34,198 bases of DNA from Beroe ovata (Eukaryota; Ctenophora; Nuda; Beroida; Beroidae): assembly GCA_946803715.1 (NCBI GenBank), contig CAMPET010000085.1:120197-154394 (forward strand). The letters run 5' to 3'. Each line of letters begins with the position of its first letter. Within the stretch, counting starts at the first letter, position 1. This document shows, piece by piece, positions 26,601 to 30,677 of the stretch. The notes below the pieces were generated by a model that saw only the letters and a list, made by a program, of their open reading frames with translations, was not told where the DNA came from and searched no databases. The position numbers and the translations under genes were made by a program.

Positions 26601-29600
26601 TTATCAACAAGATGGATGAGTTTGAGAAATTGTCTGCTGATCATGATGCTGCTATGAAGGTCCATTCTGATTCCTTTGACGAGATTCATGAACTTCCTGA
26701 CAAGAAGTCTGCAAAAGAAAGGTTAGTCACTTTCATCCTCTGAGCTCAAACCCATTTACCAATCGCAAATATAATAGCTGGAACTGCCTCACTTAACTTC
26801 TTATCCAACTAGGAATGACAAGTTGTTAGAAGATCTTGGAGAAGTGTCTCTTCTCGATGACATGGAGTCTAATCTCGCTGATACACGAGACAGTTTTCCC
26901 GATGTTGTGGTTGATGAGGAAACCGCTAAACTCAGTGCAGCTAAGGAGTGAGTCTCGATAACTATACTCTGCATTCACTCTATCTCATTTGCTATTCGAA
27001 GGGCATTAATCTTCTGGTAAGAATTCCATCCGGCATCCAAAACACGATTACACGATATGTTCAGGTGGGAAGACTCGCTCATTGCTCGAGTGAGCGAGTT
27101 CGGAGTACAGCTGGATGAAGAGCTTGCAGCTGCTGCGTATGACAACATCCCCATAACAGAGTTATCCACCTGGGTGTCCCAACTGAGGGAGAGTGAACAG
27201 TCAGCACTGGATAGTGGACTCTTGCCGGGCTCTGTGCAGGAGTGTGAGGAGGAATTGGATAGTCACGAGGTATGATCAGTAGAGACTTGGGTGAGAGGGA
27301 ACGTGCTCTGAAAGATACTGATTTTAATTTTATGAAATGAAACACCTATAAATTGTCTGTAATCATTTCTCATCATGTTTTATAGTATTTTCCTTCATCT
27401 GTTTACATGAGACCTTCACCGTCAGAAAATCCAAGTAGAGTTCTCTGATAAACAGAAAGAACTGACGAAAGCGAAAGTAGCTACTAAGGATATTCTGAAG
27501 GAAAGACCTGCAGATCCCAATGCTCTGGATCTCTCTCAGAGAATGGAAGATTTGGAAAAGATTTGGGGTGAGACTGCTGGGTTGGTTGAGAGTCGTCACA
27601 AGGCTCTTGAAGAACGAATGGTGGTCCTGGGTGTTCTGTCCGATGAGATTGAAGACTTGCTGGAATGGATTGATAATGCCTTGAGTCAGATAAAACAAGC
27701 TGGGGAGCCTCCAGCAGACATTGCTGAACTCATTGAACAGATTAGCAGCATCAAGGTTGGTGTTTGTTTTGGTTATCTTAGTATAACTGCTACTGAGTAT
27801 TGAGTACCCAATGGCTGTATACAAAACATTAAATTATACTCATCTCCTTAATGATTTATGATCACACTCTCCTCAGGACACTAGAAGTGACGTTGCCGAT
27901 AGAGGGCAAGAAGTCAGAGATGTGTGTTCCAAGGGGCATGAGCTACTGCAAGATTCCCCCGGTTCACGAAAGCCAGATCAGATGTCTGGTAAACTGAAGG
28001 ACCTGACTGATAAATGGCAGGAATTGAGTGATGCTGCGCGCGACAGACACGTGCACCTTCAAGAACAGCTCCAGGTACGGAGAAATATACGCATTTTATC
28101 GAGTGTGAAGCGATGACTACTATACGATATTGCATAGTTTAGGTAGAACATCACGTGAGGGAGGATAACTTGATCATCTCATGATAACTTCTTCAAGGCA
28201 CTCCAGAAAGAAGGGGAGAACGAAACTGAGGACTTATACGACTGGCTACAGGAGGTGAACAAAGAACTCGAACCGACGACTCTGACTCCTAACTACACTT
28301 CTCAAGATCTCAAAGATATGGCTGAGCAAACACAAAGAATCAGTGAGTTGTATAAGGAACTCACTTAATGTTGGCGATAGCAGAGCTAGACTGAACTAGT
28401 CTAAAGTAAAATTCAAAATCTCGGCTTAGATGAGACTGTACTACAAATTCAATAATCTATAGCTCCTGTTTCACCATATATAAACTCCGCACAGGAGAGA
28501 AGATGGATGAGAAACAGGGCGTGGTCGCTGGTCACTTGAGCAGCATGAAAACAAAGAGTCCTCTGAAAGGGAAGACCAAGACTCTGGAACAGCTGCTAGC
28601 CAGCACTGTCAAAAAACTCGCTGACAGAGAAGCGTGCGTATCAATGACACTTCCATACTTAAAGTACTGACATCGCAAAGTTATCTTTTCTTCAATTAAA
28701 GCCTAGAATATTGGATAATTAACTTGCGCTCCAGGTATACGAAAGAGCTGGTGGATATTATGAAGCAGCTGGAGAACATGGACAAGCTACAAGACTGGTT
28801 GTTACAGAGTGCTGCCATGGTAGAAGAGTTCAACTCCATTGACCCTTGTCAGTCTGATCAGGTGAAGTAATTAGTATAGGTTGCACATCGGATGCACATT
28901 GATGATATCCGGGGCGGTTGTACCGAGGATTGAAAGTGATGAGAAATGATGAACTTCTAACCATTTTCAGCCCAATTCTTCATCATCTTACACCGTCATC
29001 AGTCCAGAACCCCGGTCTTATCCTCCTCCATGTTCTCTACTGCACGTGTACAATTAAAACTCTCCCCCTCTATCAGGTACGTGAAGCACTGTCATGCTAC
29101 GATCAGCTAAAGACTGACCTGGACTGTCACGTGACAGAACTGGACTACCTGGCAGGACTATCCGATGACAATGTCCCCGTTGACAGGCGGGAAGACCTGG
29201 AGACAGTCCTTCAGAATTGGGATGCTCTGTGTCACGATGTCAACGACAAACAGGTGAATGTGAGATCATAGAACACATGTTTCACCTTCATTCGGTACCT
29301 TCTATATTTTCTATAGATTTGATTCTGAAACTATGGAACTGGCACTAATAAGAGAAGGGGCACAAGTAACTAGGAAAGGGACTATGAACAGTATCTCCTG
29401 TAGGTTGATATGAACGAGTTGAGTATAGCTATCTCACTGTTTGATGACAGTCTACCTTACCTGGTGTCAATCAAAGATGATTTGGTGAAGAAAGTGAGCA
29501 GCATCTCATGTGAGAATACTAACATCGACGAGGTCAGTATATTGTTCCAATTCGATCAGTAACACAGTCTACCACGAACTCATTTCTACTCGATCATTTG

Positions 29601-30307
29601 ATCAAATAGATAATGCAATAACTTTCTCACCGGGTTTCAGATCTCGATGAAGTTACAACAACACAAGTTAATATCTCGTGAGATAACGAAGCTCATCAAC
29701 TCGGAACCTTCCAGAAATTTGGAGAAGATACTCAATAGTGTCAACAAGGTATAGCTAGTTTGTACTGGTATCTTACCAGTTCTCACACTGTTCTATTGTT
29801 TTCATCATCTCACCACAAACTGATCTCCTCAGATATTGGGGAGTGAGAACGTGTTTGCTCAAGATATAGCTACGTTTAGGACTCAGTGGGACTACTTTGT
29901 CGACAGTGTTAACGATCAGAGGAATTCCTTGTCAGAGGAGAAGATAGAGTGGAAACAGTTCTCGGATAACCTCTCATCCAAACTAACCTGGATCAAAGAC
30001 AGGTATACTGAGATCTAGATAATCTGATTCTGTCTCCAATTGAATTTTTGTCTCCAAATGAATTTCGCATGTGTTATACTCACTCTCATCGATTCTGAGA
30101 AATTTATGGAGAAATTGAGCCCATAATTTCGAAATCTCAATACTCTCAGCCTTCCTTATACTTCTCTCTGTTCTGTTTAGGCAGGAAGAGGTGAATGAGA
30201 TAATACGTCAGTGTGAAGAGGGTAACACTGACAACTTACACCAAAATATGGAGACGCTGAAAGTCCTGTCCAAGTCATTTGGTCACTACGAGGAGCAGAT
30301 TCAGAAG
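63..30307 (+). CDS. Giant spectrin-repeat rod protein, internal part of gene (53 exons, open at both ends)
   Basis: Fifty-three exons join in a single frame across matching intron phases to give 2,808 codons without a stop; all introns are GT-AG. What is seen: long amphipathic helices, and recurrent spectrin-type Trp motifs at the start of a repeat (LLKWANDKM, MLVWLLSEQKK, MLAWLNKRKK, ALSWVSEQEGK, LQDWVDTTSEEL, LYDWLQEVNKEL). Mid-repeat Trp motifs also occur (AAKWQEILDELEKL, LTDKWQELSDAARDR). Known of the family: such rods occur in nesprins, spectraplakins (MACF1/dystonin), dystrophin and spectrins, where they act as elastic spacers between actin or microtubules and membranes, the nuclear envelope or junctions. 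Inference: more than 20 repeats, one member of these families, cytoskeletal. No CH, KASH, GAS2, EF-hand, ZZ or SH3 domain is visible here, so the subfamily is undecided. Residues 1-505 are exons 1-9, 506-719 exons 10-13, 720-1137 exons 14-23, about 1138-1303 an acidic linker (24-26), and 1304-2808 exons 27-53. Confidence 0.9.
213..2232 (+). other. Intron 1 (2.0 kb)
   Basis: No + strand exon that fits phase 0/0 was found. The intron holds a short TC run near 517-540, a CpG-rich patch near 1040-1095 with a perfect 16-bp palindrome at 1044-1059, pyrimidine-rich tracts at 1640-1990, and a candidate antisense ORF at 1781-2122 (listed separately). Confidence 0.6.
1781..2122 (-). CDS. Possible antisense ORF or exon nested in intron 1
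   Basis: A 113-codon ORF runs from ATG at 2122 to a stop at 1781. It starts MPGDDHYMQYHDVIEF, passes through a Lys/Glu/Asp-rich stretch (KKKEEETDKDNEKRKDE) that partly mirrors a pyrimidine tract on the + strand, and ends with FHMEEVVVDEYVLKCQRR. The non-repetitive ends read like real protein, but I recognise no domain. A TTCCAG upstream of the ATG could be a splice acceptor. It may be a nested gene, an exon of one, or chance. Confidence 0.25.
   Translation of the reverse strand: MPGDDHYMQYHDVIEFSAETLLTHFFGEMIEAPEHNQSDGYSPHNTEKKKEEETDKDNEKRKDETETEKDANQKDGALNPGVHSQFHMEEVVVDEYVLKCQRRENHGEKIRIL
2233..2400 (+). CDS. Exon 2, spectrin-repeat gene
   Basis: Fifty-six codons, phase 0/0; acceptor GTTTCAG, donor GTATGC. 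It contains the repeat-start motif MDNLLKWANDKMAALVKLED, typical of spectrin helix A with Trp. Confidence 0.87.
2640..2831 (+). CDS. Exon 3, spectrin-repeat gene
   Basis: Sixty-four codons, phase 0/0; acceptor ACTCCAG, donor GTGAGT. It encodes LADVEALLGAPENRDPEDEE followed by the helix C signature HEQLAAKWQEILDELEKL. Confidence 0.9.
2832..3486 (+). other. Intron 3 (655 bp)
   Basis: No coding or RNA feature recognised. Both junctions (GTGAGT at the start, CGTACAG at the end) are canonical. Confidence 0.7.
3487..3629 (+). CDS. Exon 4, spectrin-repeat gene
   Basis: 143 nt, phase 0/2; acceptor CGTACAG, donor GTTTGC (weak). It reads ASEYSDQESWFLDICLKMDK and ends DDLKTH plus AG of a split Arg codon completed by exon 5. 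Confidence 0.83.
3771..3901 (+). CDS. Exon 5, spectrin-repeat gene
   Basis: 131 nt, phase 2/1; donor GTATAC. It encodes ELLTEYEAKQLEFNRIWEI, with the mid-helix Trp, and ends LIRNKL. The frame is fixed by split codons on both sides. Confidence 0.85.
4053..4219 (+). CDS. Exon 6, spectrin-repeat gene
   Basis: 167 nt, phase 1/0; acceptor ATTTCAG, donor GTATTG. It encodes LWEEVYGLCMKRHYQFIEIL then LTVEWLVETHYRIKHKP, less acidic and more aromatic than most of the rod. The exon is too short and too split by frame to stand out as a simple ORF. Confidence 0.85.
4481..4705 (+). CDS. Exon 7, spectrin-repeat gene
   Basis: Seventy-five codons, phase 0/0; acceptor GTTCCAG, donor GTACAA. It encodes FLKEVEANQKYVHQTFEEGR and the helix motif LIDLHNHWERLLAEIVLEK. 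Confidence 0.9.
4854..5076 (+). CDS. Exon 8, spectrin-repeat gene
   Basis: 223 nt, phase 0/1; acceptor ATTTCAG, donor GTACGA. It encodes the clear spectrin helix A motif LDKMLVWLLSEQKKVEA and a leucine heptad stretch LARQLNDVKVLEQNLNENKP. Confidence 0.9.
5229..5344 (+). CDS. Exon 9, spectrin-repeat gene
   Basis: 116 nt, phase 1/0; acceptor ATACCAG, donor GTGAGT. It encodes IDQNITYLAAVNTTWKHLE, with a helix-type Trp near the end. It is followed by the longest intron in the window. Confidence 0.85.
5345..10551 (+). other. Intron 9 (5.2 kb), no gene recognised
   Basis: This stretch is AT-richer than the exons and its ORFs look random. It holds a GT microsatellite at about 8621-8647, a shorter interrupted one at about 9052-9081, an imperfect palindrome at 7795-7867, and pyrimidine tracts near 10377-10393 and 10481-10550. 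No phase 0/0 exon with spectrin-like content was found. It is the likeliest place for an internal promoter or enhancers, but nothing in the sequence proves one. Confidence 0.6.
8621..8647. repeat. GT dinucleotide microsatellite
   Basis: About 13 uninterrupted GT units inside intron 9. Confidence 0.9.
10552..10656 (+). CDS. Exon 10, spectrin-repeat gene
   Basis: Thirty-five codons, phase 0/0; acceptor GCGCTAG after a long C-rich tract, donor GTGAGT. It encodes REKKMRLEDLAERMEKFDKL and HQWLDKCS, a helix with the spectrin Trp-Leu pair. Confidence 0.83.
10797..11057 (+). CDS. Exon 11, spectrin-repeat gene
   Basis: Eighty-seven codons, phase 0/0; acceptor CCTTCAG, donor GTAAGA. It encodes ENSAIVTELQTLHTQLLATN and ILDLQMHFDNTCSEAYSK. 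It is Cys-rich for this protein (four Cys). Confidence 0.85.
11277..11455 (+). CDS. Exon 12, spectrin-repeat gene (copy 1 of duplicated pair)
   Basis: 179 nt, phase 0/2; acceptor GATACAG, donor GTGGGT. It encodes DSLEGMLAWLNKRKKAVDDK and IEWHRKTKQDIETHRG. The protein is identical to the copy at 13606-13784; the two exons differ at five positions, all silent. Confidence 0.88.
11682..11778 (+). CDS. Exon 13, spectrin-repeat gene (copy 1)
   Basis: 97 nt, phase 2/0; donor GTGAGT. It encodes FMKEGHAEINELKTSVSELR and ends FKK. With exon 12 it makes 92 codons, nearly one spectrin repeat. The copy at 13961-14057 differs at two silent positions. Confidence 0.88.
11934..12143 (-). pseudogene. FLYWCH-like zinc finger fragment, possible MULE-type transposase relic
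   Basis: On the - strand an open stretch encodes RGRMACCAARITTVDKQ, then QHSHDPPHAV and VAKQTLKRRAAETDLP. The order Cys, ARI-T, His-x-His-x-Pro-Pro, then a Lys/Arg-rich helix resembles the end of a FLYWCH zinc finger and the segment after it, as found in MULE-type transposases and their domesticated relatives. The start of the finger (FLYW) is not visible: a stop lies just upstream, near 12144. The other end is cut by the N at 11933. It is a relic or an exon of an unseen gene. Confidence 0.4.
12363..12451. repeat. Nested palindromes built on a TTAGGCCAAATG motif
   Basis: Arms at 12363-12378 and 12384-12399 are perfect 16-bp inverted repeats with a 5-nt loop. Arms at 12398-12416 and 12433-12451 are perfect 19-bp inverted repeats with a 16-nt loop. 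A further copy of the motif follows at about 12450-12465. This would form adjacent hairpins and is typical of termini of foldback or MITE-type elements. Confidence 0.85.
12759..13333. other. Assembly gap (575 N)
   Basis: The gap is flanked by a G run on the left and a C run on the right. The two flanks carry diverged copies of the same locus, so true distance and order across the gap are unknown. Confidence 0.99.
13606..13784 (+). CDS. Exon 12 duplicate (copy 2)
   Basis: 179 nt, phase 0/2; acceptor GTTACAG, donor GTGGGT. The protein is identical to exon 12. It is either an allele placed in tandem or a genuine extra exon; the symmetric phase of the pair would keep the frame in both cases. Confidence 0.85.
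13961..14057 (+). CDS. Exon 13 duplicate (copy 2)
   Basis: 97 nt, phase 2/0; acceptor CTATCAG, donor GTGAGT. Protein identical to exon 13. Confidence 0.85.
14642..14738. repeat. GT-rich microsatellite with internal N
   Basis: Long GT runs with GC interruptions on either side of one N at 14684; the length is therefore uncertain. Confidence 0.85.
16357..16402. repeat. Strong hairpin in intron 13
   Basis: Arms 16357-16376 and 16384-16402 pair over 19 bp with a single bulged base and a 7-nt loop. It may be the remnant of a small foldback element. A structured RNA is possible, but I see no match to a known class. Confidence 0.7.
16598..16683 (+). CDS. Exon 14, spectrin-repeat gene
   Basis: 86 nt, phase 0/2; acceptor ATACTCAG, donor GTAAGT. 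It encodes VEFLVEEKLCTISDIPAALS and NISKWIQQ with the helix A Trp. The split codon CA/G is completed by exon 15, 2 kb away. Confidence 0.82.
16785..17325. repeat. Tandem array with 111-bp unit (about five copies)
   Basis: The anchor TCACTRGTATG recurs at 16872, 16983, 17094, 17203 and 17314, spacing 111, 111, 109, 111. Units also share a GTCAGCG and a CCCCAATCGTCAC motif; the latter occurs once in inverse orientation at 16755-16771. It lies wholly inside intron 14. Confidence 0.92.
17327..18315. mobile_element. Non-autonomous DNA element with 21-bp terminal inverted repeats
   Basis: The left end 17328-17348 and the right end 18295-18315 are perfect 21-bp inverted repeats starting GGGGGTAAGGCAAACTTTGG. 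Subterminal parts also fold back through repeated TTTGCCAAAG motifs. The interior has no convincing transposase. The element interrupts the 111-bp array, because its right flank (18321-18331) resumes array sequence TATGCAGTGGT. I see no clear target-site duplication. Confidence 0.75.
18332..18517. mobile_element. Second, partial copy of the same element
   Basis: It begins with the same G-run and GTAAGG terminus, then repeats about 150 bp of the left part of the element at 17327 (shared tail GGTCTTACAAATCAGTTAT). It is cut at the N at 18518. Confidence 0.75.
18715..18883 (+). CDS. Exon 15, spectrin-repeat gene
   Basis: 169 nt, phase 2/0; acceptor CCGGCAG, donor GTGAGT. It encodes VRDHLDSIPEDRDKLAEFQT and KAGLEQLEEREMHVLVILK, a long amphipathic helix. 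Confidence 0.87.
19108..19223 (+). CDS. Exon 16, spectrin-repeat gene
   Basis: 116 nt, phase 0/2; acceptor CGTGCAG, donor GTGAGT. It encodes MSDRVRTDWEKLKSEFDKLQ, a canonical Trp-containing spectrin helix. Confidence 0.88.
19428..19587. repeat. 14-bp minisatellite AACATGACCCAATG
   Basis: About eleven degenerate copies, with C/G and A/T variants and one N at 19527. The array ends only 13 bases before the first base of exon 17, so it abuts the splice acceptor and occupies the branch-point region. Confidence 0.93.
19601..19721 (+). CDS. Exon 17, spectrin-repeat gene
   Basis: 121 nt, phase 2/0; acceptor CTCCTAG, donor GTATAG. It encodes WDDYKLQDIYQWGSNFDSLV and EEQVYLLK. Confidence 0.86.
19897..20016 (+). 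CDS. Exon 18, spectrin-repeat gene
   Basis: Forty codons, phase 0/0; acceptor GCTTCAG, donor GTAGGA. It encodes YEYQIEEKIKQLSSLKVASS. Confidence 0.84.
20307..20474 (+). CDS. Exon 19, spectrin-repeat gene
   Basis: Fifty-six codons, phase 0/0; acceptor ACACAG, donor GTGAGA. It encodes KKIEERKEEVEMTISQLEDF and the repeat start ALSWVSEQEGKLERIEVID. Confidence 0.9.
20622..20700 (+). CDS. Exon 20, spectrin-repeat gene
   Basis: 79 nt, phase 0/1; acceptor CCCCTAG, donor GTAATG. It encodes VHQSEVNDLITHIKSHGEAI, the B-helix of the repeat begun in exon 19. Confidence 0.86.
20794..20957 (+). CDS. Exon 21, spectrin-repeat gene
   Basis: 164 nt, phase 1/0; acceptor TTATCAG, donor GTGAGT. It encodes YKKLVNLKTKWTQLDLGCHQ and then LLQWLVE, so it ends inside helix A of the next repeat. 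Confidence 0.9.
21085..21168 (+). CDS. Exon 22, spectrin-repeat gene
   Basis: Twenty-eight codons, phase 0/0; acceptor TCGTCAG, donor GTATAG. It encodes QEERLTDDPDLLTRKELDEI, continuing helix A of exon 21. Confidence 0.86.
21316..21462 (+). CDS. Exon 23, spectrin-repeat gene
   Basis: Forty-nine codons, phase 0/0; acceptor TATACAG, donor GTAAGT. It encodes IRQLNVDLKDKVDTMEAREL and EDLQIVESHWINVYELLI, the last clear spectrin helix before the acidic linker. Confidence 0.88.
21618..21725 (+). CDS. Exon 24, start of acidic linker
   Basis: Thirty-six codons, phase 0/0; acceptor GTTTCAG, donor GTGGGT. It encodes EEVVSSEDEKQARAEEEARV, then GFDPDPEM. Highly charged, without the Trp/Leu pattern of a spectrin repeat. 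Confidence 0.85.
21803..21977 (+). CDS. Exon 25, acidic linker
   Basis: 175 nt, phase 0/1; acceptor TGTACAG, donor GTAAGT. It encodes DFDEGDLFPTKEVLIQLPDI and later YLNGAALHEPQDGADQDVLE. Pro, Gly and Asp content suggests a disordered segment. Confidence 0.83.
22111..22326 (+). CDS. Exon 26, acidic linker
   Basis: 216 nt, phase 1/1; acceptor ATTTCAG, donor GTACGT. It encodes LAVEVEEEVITEPPITVEEG and VPVLAETQYTPAKRGEVAEI. It has the beta-prone Val/Glu/Pro character of a flexible linker, not of a coiled rod. Its symmetric 1/1 phase would allow in-frame skipping. Confidence 0.83.
22493..22590 (+). CDS. Exon 27, spectrin-repeat gene
   Basis: 98 nt, phase 1/0; acceptor GTTCAG, donor GTGCCC (weak). 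It encodes LRSWVTSHSDELEEYSDPDI, where the helix A Trp pattern returns after the linker. Confidence 0.82.
22700..22837 (+). CDS. Exon 28, spectrin-repeat gene
   Basis: Forty-six codons, phase 0/0; acceptor TTGCCAG, donor GTACAT. It encodes MSLTAKDELESEIEDMMNDF, a coiled helix. Confidence 0.86.
22966..23134 (+). CDS. Exon 29, spectrin-repeat gene
   Basis: 169 nt, phase 0/1; acceptor TCTCAG, donor GTATGT. It encodes LQSVRAEKSEVDTLKDTLSE, helical with clear heptads. In another frame it looks open further right, but only the GTATGT junction keeps the rod frame. Confidence 0.86.
23281..23468 (+). CDS. Exon 30, spectrin-repeat gene
   Basis: 188 nt, phase 1/0; acceptor CATTTAG, donor GTGAGA. It encodes LSELLGKLELWKNIFDKGVD and RIDSLARAWGELFQYVRDSA, a full B-C helix pair with Trp. 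Confidence 0.88.
23658..23834 (+). CDS. Exon 31, spectrin-repeat gene
   Basis: Fifty-nine codons, phase 0/0; acceptor TGTACAG, donor GTATGA. It encodes ELKDMLEWCTTKETELDGLK, a repeat start. Confidence 0.88.
23941..24096 (+). CDS. Exon 32, spectrin-repeat gene
   Basis: Fifty-two codons, phase 0/0; acceptor ATTTCAG, donor GTGATT. It encodes VKIGLLIQESTDTKEDMRNA and ends DLAACCQ. Its end aligns with the middle of exon 35 (SACQ), where no intron exists. Confidence 0.87.
24256..24477 (+). CDS. Exon 33, spectrin-repeat gene, duplicated unit copy 1
   Basis: Seventy-four codons, phase 0/0; acceptor TCCGCAG, donor GTATTA. It encodes ELLNWTQATADEVAAVD and PETKEEAQVALKKLQEI. It matches the second half of exon 35 (PETKEEALDALSKLQDI). 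Confidence 0.9.
24576..24741 (+). CDS. Exon 34, spectrin-repeat gene, duplicated unit copy 1
   Basis: 166 nt, phase 0/1; acceptor CATAATAG, donor GTAAGA. It encodes EYEKLKEDLENKKGAVSEFI and IEETLLDVDRVLSTSP. Exon 36 has the same length, the same phases and a homologous product. Confidence 0.9.
24861..25285 (+). CDS. Exon 35, largest exon, fused counterpart of two exons
   Basis: 425 nt, phase 1/0; acceptor TTTACAG, donor GTTTTT (weak). The first part (VRALQGTHEALSEQLKNTTD, LAEHRPEEADTLNKKA) matches exon 37. The second part (ALQDWVDTTSEELAGIG) matches exon 33. The intron found between exons 32 and 33 is absent at the equivalent residue here. The frame runs on 4 codons past the donor to a TGA, so splicing at 25286 is required. 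Confidence 0.9.
25386..25551 (+). CDS. Exon 36, spectrin-repeat gene, duplicated unit copy 2
   Basis: 166 nt, phase 0/1; acceptor TTGCAG, donor GTAAGG. It encodes DYAKLKEDLKNKEVSLSETV and ETLLHIEQVLNTP, closely matching exon 34. Confidence 0.9.
25688..25845 (+). CDS. Exon 37, spectrin-repeat gene, duplicated unit copy 2
   Basis: 158 nt, phase 1/0; acceptor GCTCAG, donor GTACAG. It encodes LYAMQGTFDYLAVQLINTAN and LTEHSPEEAKALRARC, homologous to the first part of exon 35. Confidence 0.89.
25958..26083 (+). CDS. Exon 38, spectrin-repeat gene
   Basis: Forty-two codons, phase 0/0; acceptor TTTCCAG, donor GTTTGA (weak). It encodes LDLLETLEDDIEELTKWEQG. LEDDIEELTKWE resembles LEDDLADL of exon 35, so it continues the duplicated unit. 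Confidence 0.85.
26167..26241 (+). CDS. Exon 39, spectrin-repeat gene
   Basis: Twenty-five codons, phase 0/0, the shortest exon; acceptor CTCCTAG, donor GTTAGG. It encodes EQASKIKDLETEVAEKEEHY. Confidence 0.8.
26351..26472 (+). CDS. Exon 40, spectrin-repeat gene
   Basis: 122 nt, phase 0/2; unusual AAAG acceptor, donor GTAAGC. It encodes GTGKDLEERLAKMQSLWTEL, a clear Trp helix that supports the exon despite the weak acceptor. Confidence 0.84.
26584..26721 (+). CDS. Exon 41, spectrin-repeat gene
   Basis: 138 nt, phase 2/2; acceptor GTCCAG, donor GTTAGT. It encodes IVINKMDEFEKLSADHDAAM and IHELPDKKSAKE. Symmetric phase, so skippable in frame. Confidence 0.85.
26813..26947 (+). CDS. Exon 42, spectrin-repeat gene
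   Basis: 135 nt, phase 2/2; acceptor AACTAG, donor GTGAGT. It encodes NDKLLEDLGEVSLLDDMESN and ETAKLSAAKE. Also symmetric. Confidence 0.85.
27065..27269 (+). CDS. Exon 43, spectrin-repeat gene
   Basis: 205 nt, phase 2/0; acceptor GTTCAG, donor GTATGA. It encodes WEDSLIARVSEFGVQLDEEL and ITELSTWVSQLRESEQSAL. Confidence 0.88.
27426..27755 (+). CDS. Exon 44, spectrin-repeat gene
   Basis: 110 codons, phase 0/0, about one repeat in length; acceptor CCGTCAG, donor GTTGGT. It encodes MEDLEKIWGETAGLVESRHK and IEDLLEWIDNALSQIKQAG, both hallmark Trp positions. Confidence 0.92.
27877..28074 (+). CDS. Exon 45, spectrin-repeat gene
   Basis: Sixty-six codons, phase 0/0; acceptor CCTCAG, donor GTACGG. 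It encodes KLKDLTDKWQELSDAARDRH, the clearest spectrin helix C signature (L..KW..L......R) in the window. Confidence 0.92.
28198..28342 (+). CDS. Exon 46, spectrin-repeat gene
   Basis: 145 nt, phase 0/1; weak acceptor TTCAAG, donor GTGAGT. It encodes ETEDLYDWLQEVNKELEPTT. Confidence 0.86.
28495..28633 (+). CDS. Exon 47, spectrin-repeat gene
   Basis: 139 nt, phase 1/2; acceptor GCACAG, donor GTGCGT. It encodes EKMDEKQGVVAGHLSSMKTK, more basic than its neighbours, and LEQLLASTVKKLADRE. Confidence 0.85.
28735..28861 (+). CDS. Exon 48, spectrin-repeat gene
   Basis: 127 nt, phase 2/0; acceptor CTCCAG, donor GTGAAG. It encodes LENMDKLQDWLLQSAAMVEE. Confidence 0.88.
29077..29253 (+). CDS. Exon 49, spectrin-repeat gene
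   Basis: Fifty-nine codons, phase 0/0; acceptor TATCAG, donor GTGAAT. It encodes EDLETVLQNWDALCHDVNDK. Confidence 0.89.
29404..29532 (+). CDS. Exon 50, spectrin-repeat gene
   Basis: Forty-three codons, phase 0/0; acceptor CCTGTAG, donor GTCAGT. It encodes ELSIAISLFDDSLPYLVSIK; fewer charges and no Trp. Confidence 0.83.
29641..29748 (+). CDS. Exon 51, spectrin-repeat gene
   Basis: Thirty-six codons, phase 0/0; acceptor GTTTCAG, donor GTATAG. It encodes ISMKLQQHKLISREITKLIN. Confidence 0.83.
29833..30002 (+). CDS. Exon 52, spectrin-repeat gene
   Basis: 170 nt, phase 0/2; acceptor CCTCAG, donor GTATAC. It encodes FRTQWDYFVDSVNDQRNSLS and FSDNLSSKLTWIKDR, both Trp positions. Confidence 0.88.
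30181..30307 (+). CDS. Exon 53, last recognised exon
   Basis: 127 nt, phase 2/0; acceptor GTTTAG, donor GTTTGT (weak). It encodes METLKVLSKSFGHYEEQIQK. If not spliced, the frame runs 18 codons further to TAA at 30362-30364, so it could instead be a terminal exon. No membrane-spanning or other C-terminal domain supports that. Confidence 0.82.
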
Positions 30308-30527
30308 GTTTGTGTGATCACAGATTGTCTGGTATTTCAGAAAAATTCAAATTTGAGAGTATAAAATGATCAATAGTTATTCTTGTTGCAGTAGGTACTC
30401 TAATAGTTTTAGTAGAAATATCATTTTGAAAGCAAACACGTTTTTGGATTCAAGTAAAATGATAATTTATCAACCACAAATGACACATGATATAAAAACA
30501 CAAACTCATTACGTATATATGAATTTC

Positions 30528-30676
30528 TCATTCAAGTGAAAGGAGTCTGAGCCAGGGGTGTCCCAGTATCTCAGCTGGGAGCAGTCTCTCCGACTCGTCC
30601 ACCTTGAGGAGATCCTCAAGGAAGTCTCTATCCTCCTGTGCTAGTGAGGAGTTGAGGAATGAGAGCTGGGTGTGGT
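30528..30676 (-). CDS. C-terminal end of a protein kinase catalytic domain (partial)
   Basis: On the - strand an open frame runs from the N at 30677 to TGA at 30528-30530. It encodes TQLSFLNSSLAQEDRDFLED, then LLKVDESERLLPAEILGHPW and LRLLSLE. This matches kinase subdomain XI: DFL..LL..D...R....E.L.HPW, with the invariant Arg and the HPW tripeptide, as in CaMK/MLCK-type and related Ser/Thr kinases. The stop follows within ten residues of HPW, so the kinase domain would be C-terminal. It is antisense to the spectrin gene and 221 bp beyond exon 53. It could be the last exon of a convergent gene, or a contig misjoined at the N. Confidence 0.75.
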
Positions 30677-30677
30677 N

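Noticed and set aside
30308-30364. Read-through of exon 53 to a TAA as the end of the gene
   Set aside because: Possible, but the sequence after the GT is AT-rich, has no spectrin or C-terminal domain character and no clear polyadenylation signal close by; kept only as an alternative.
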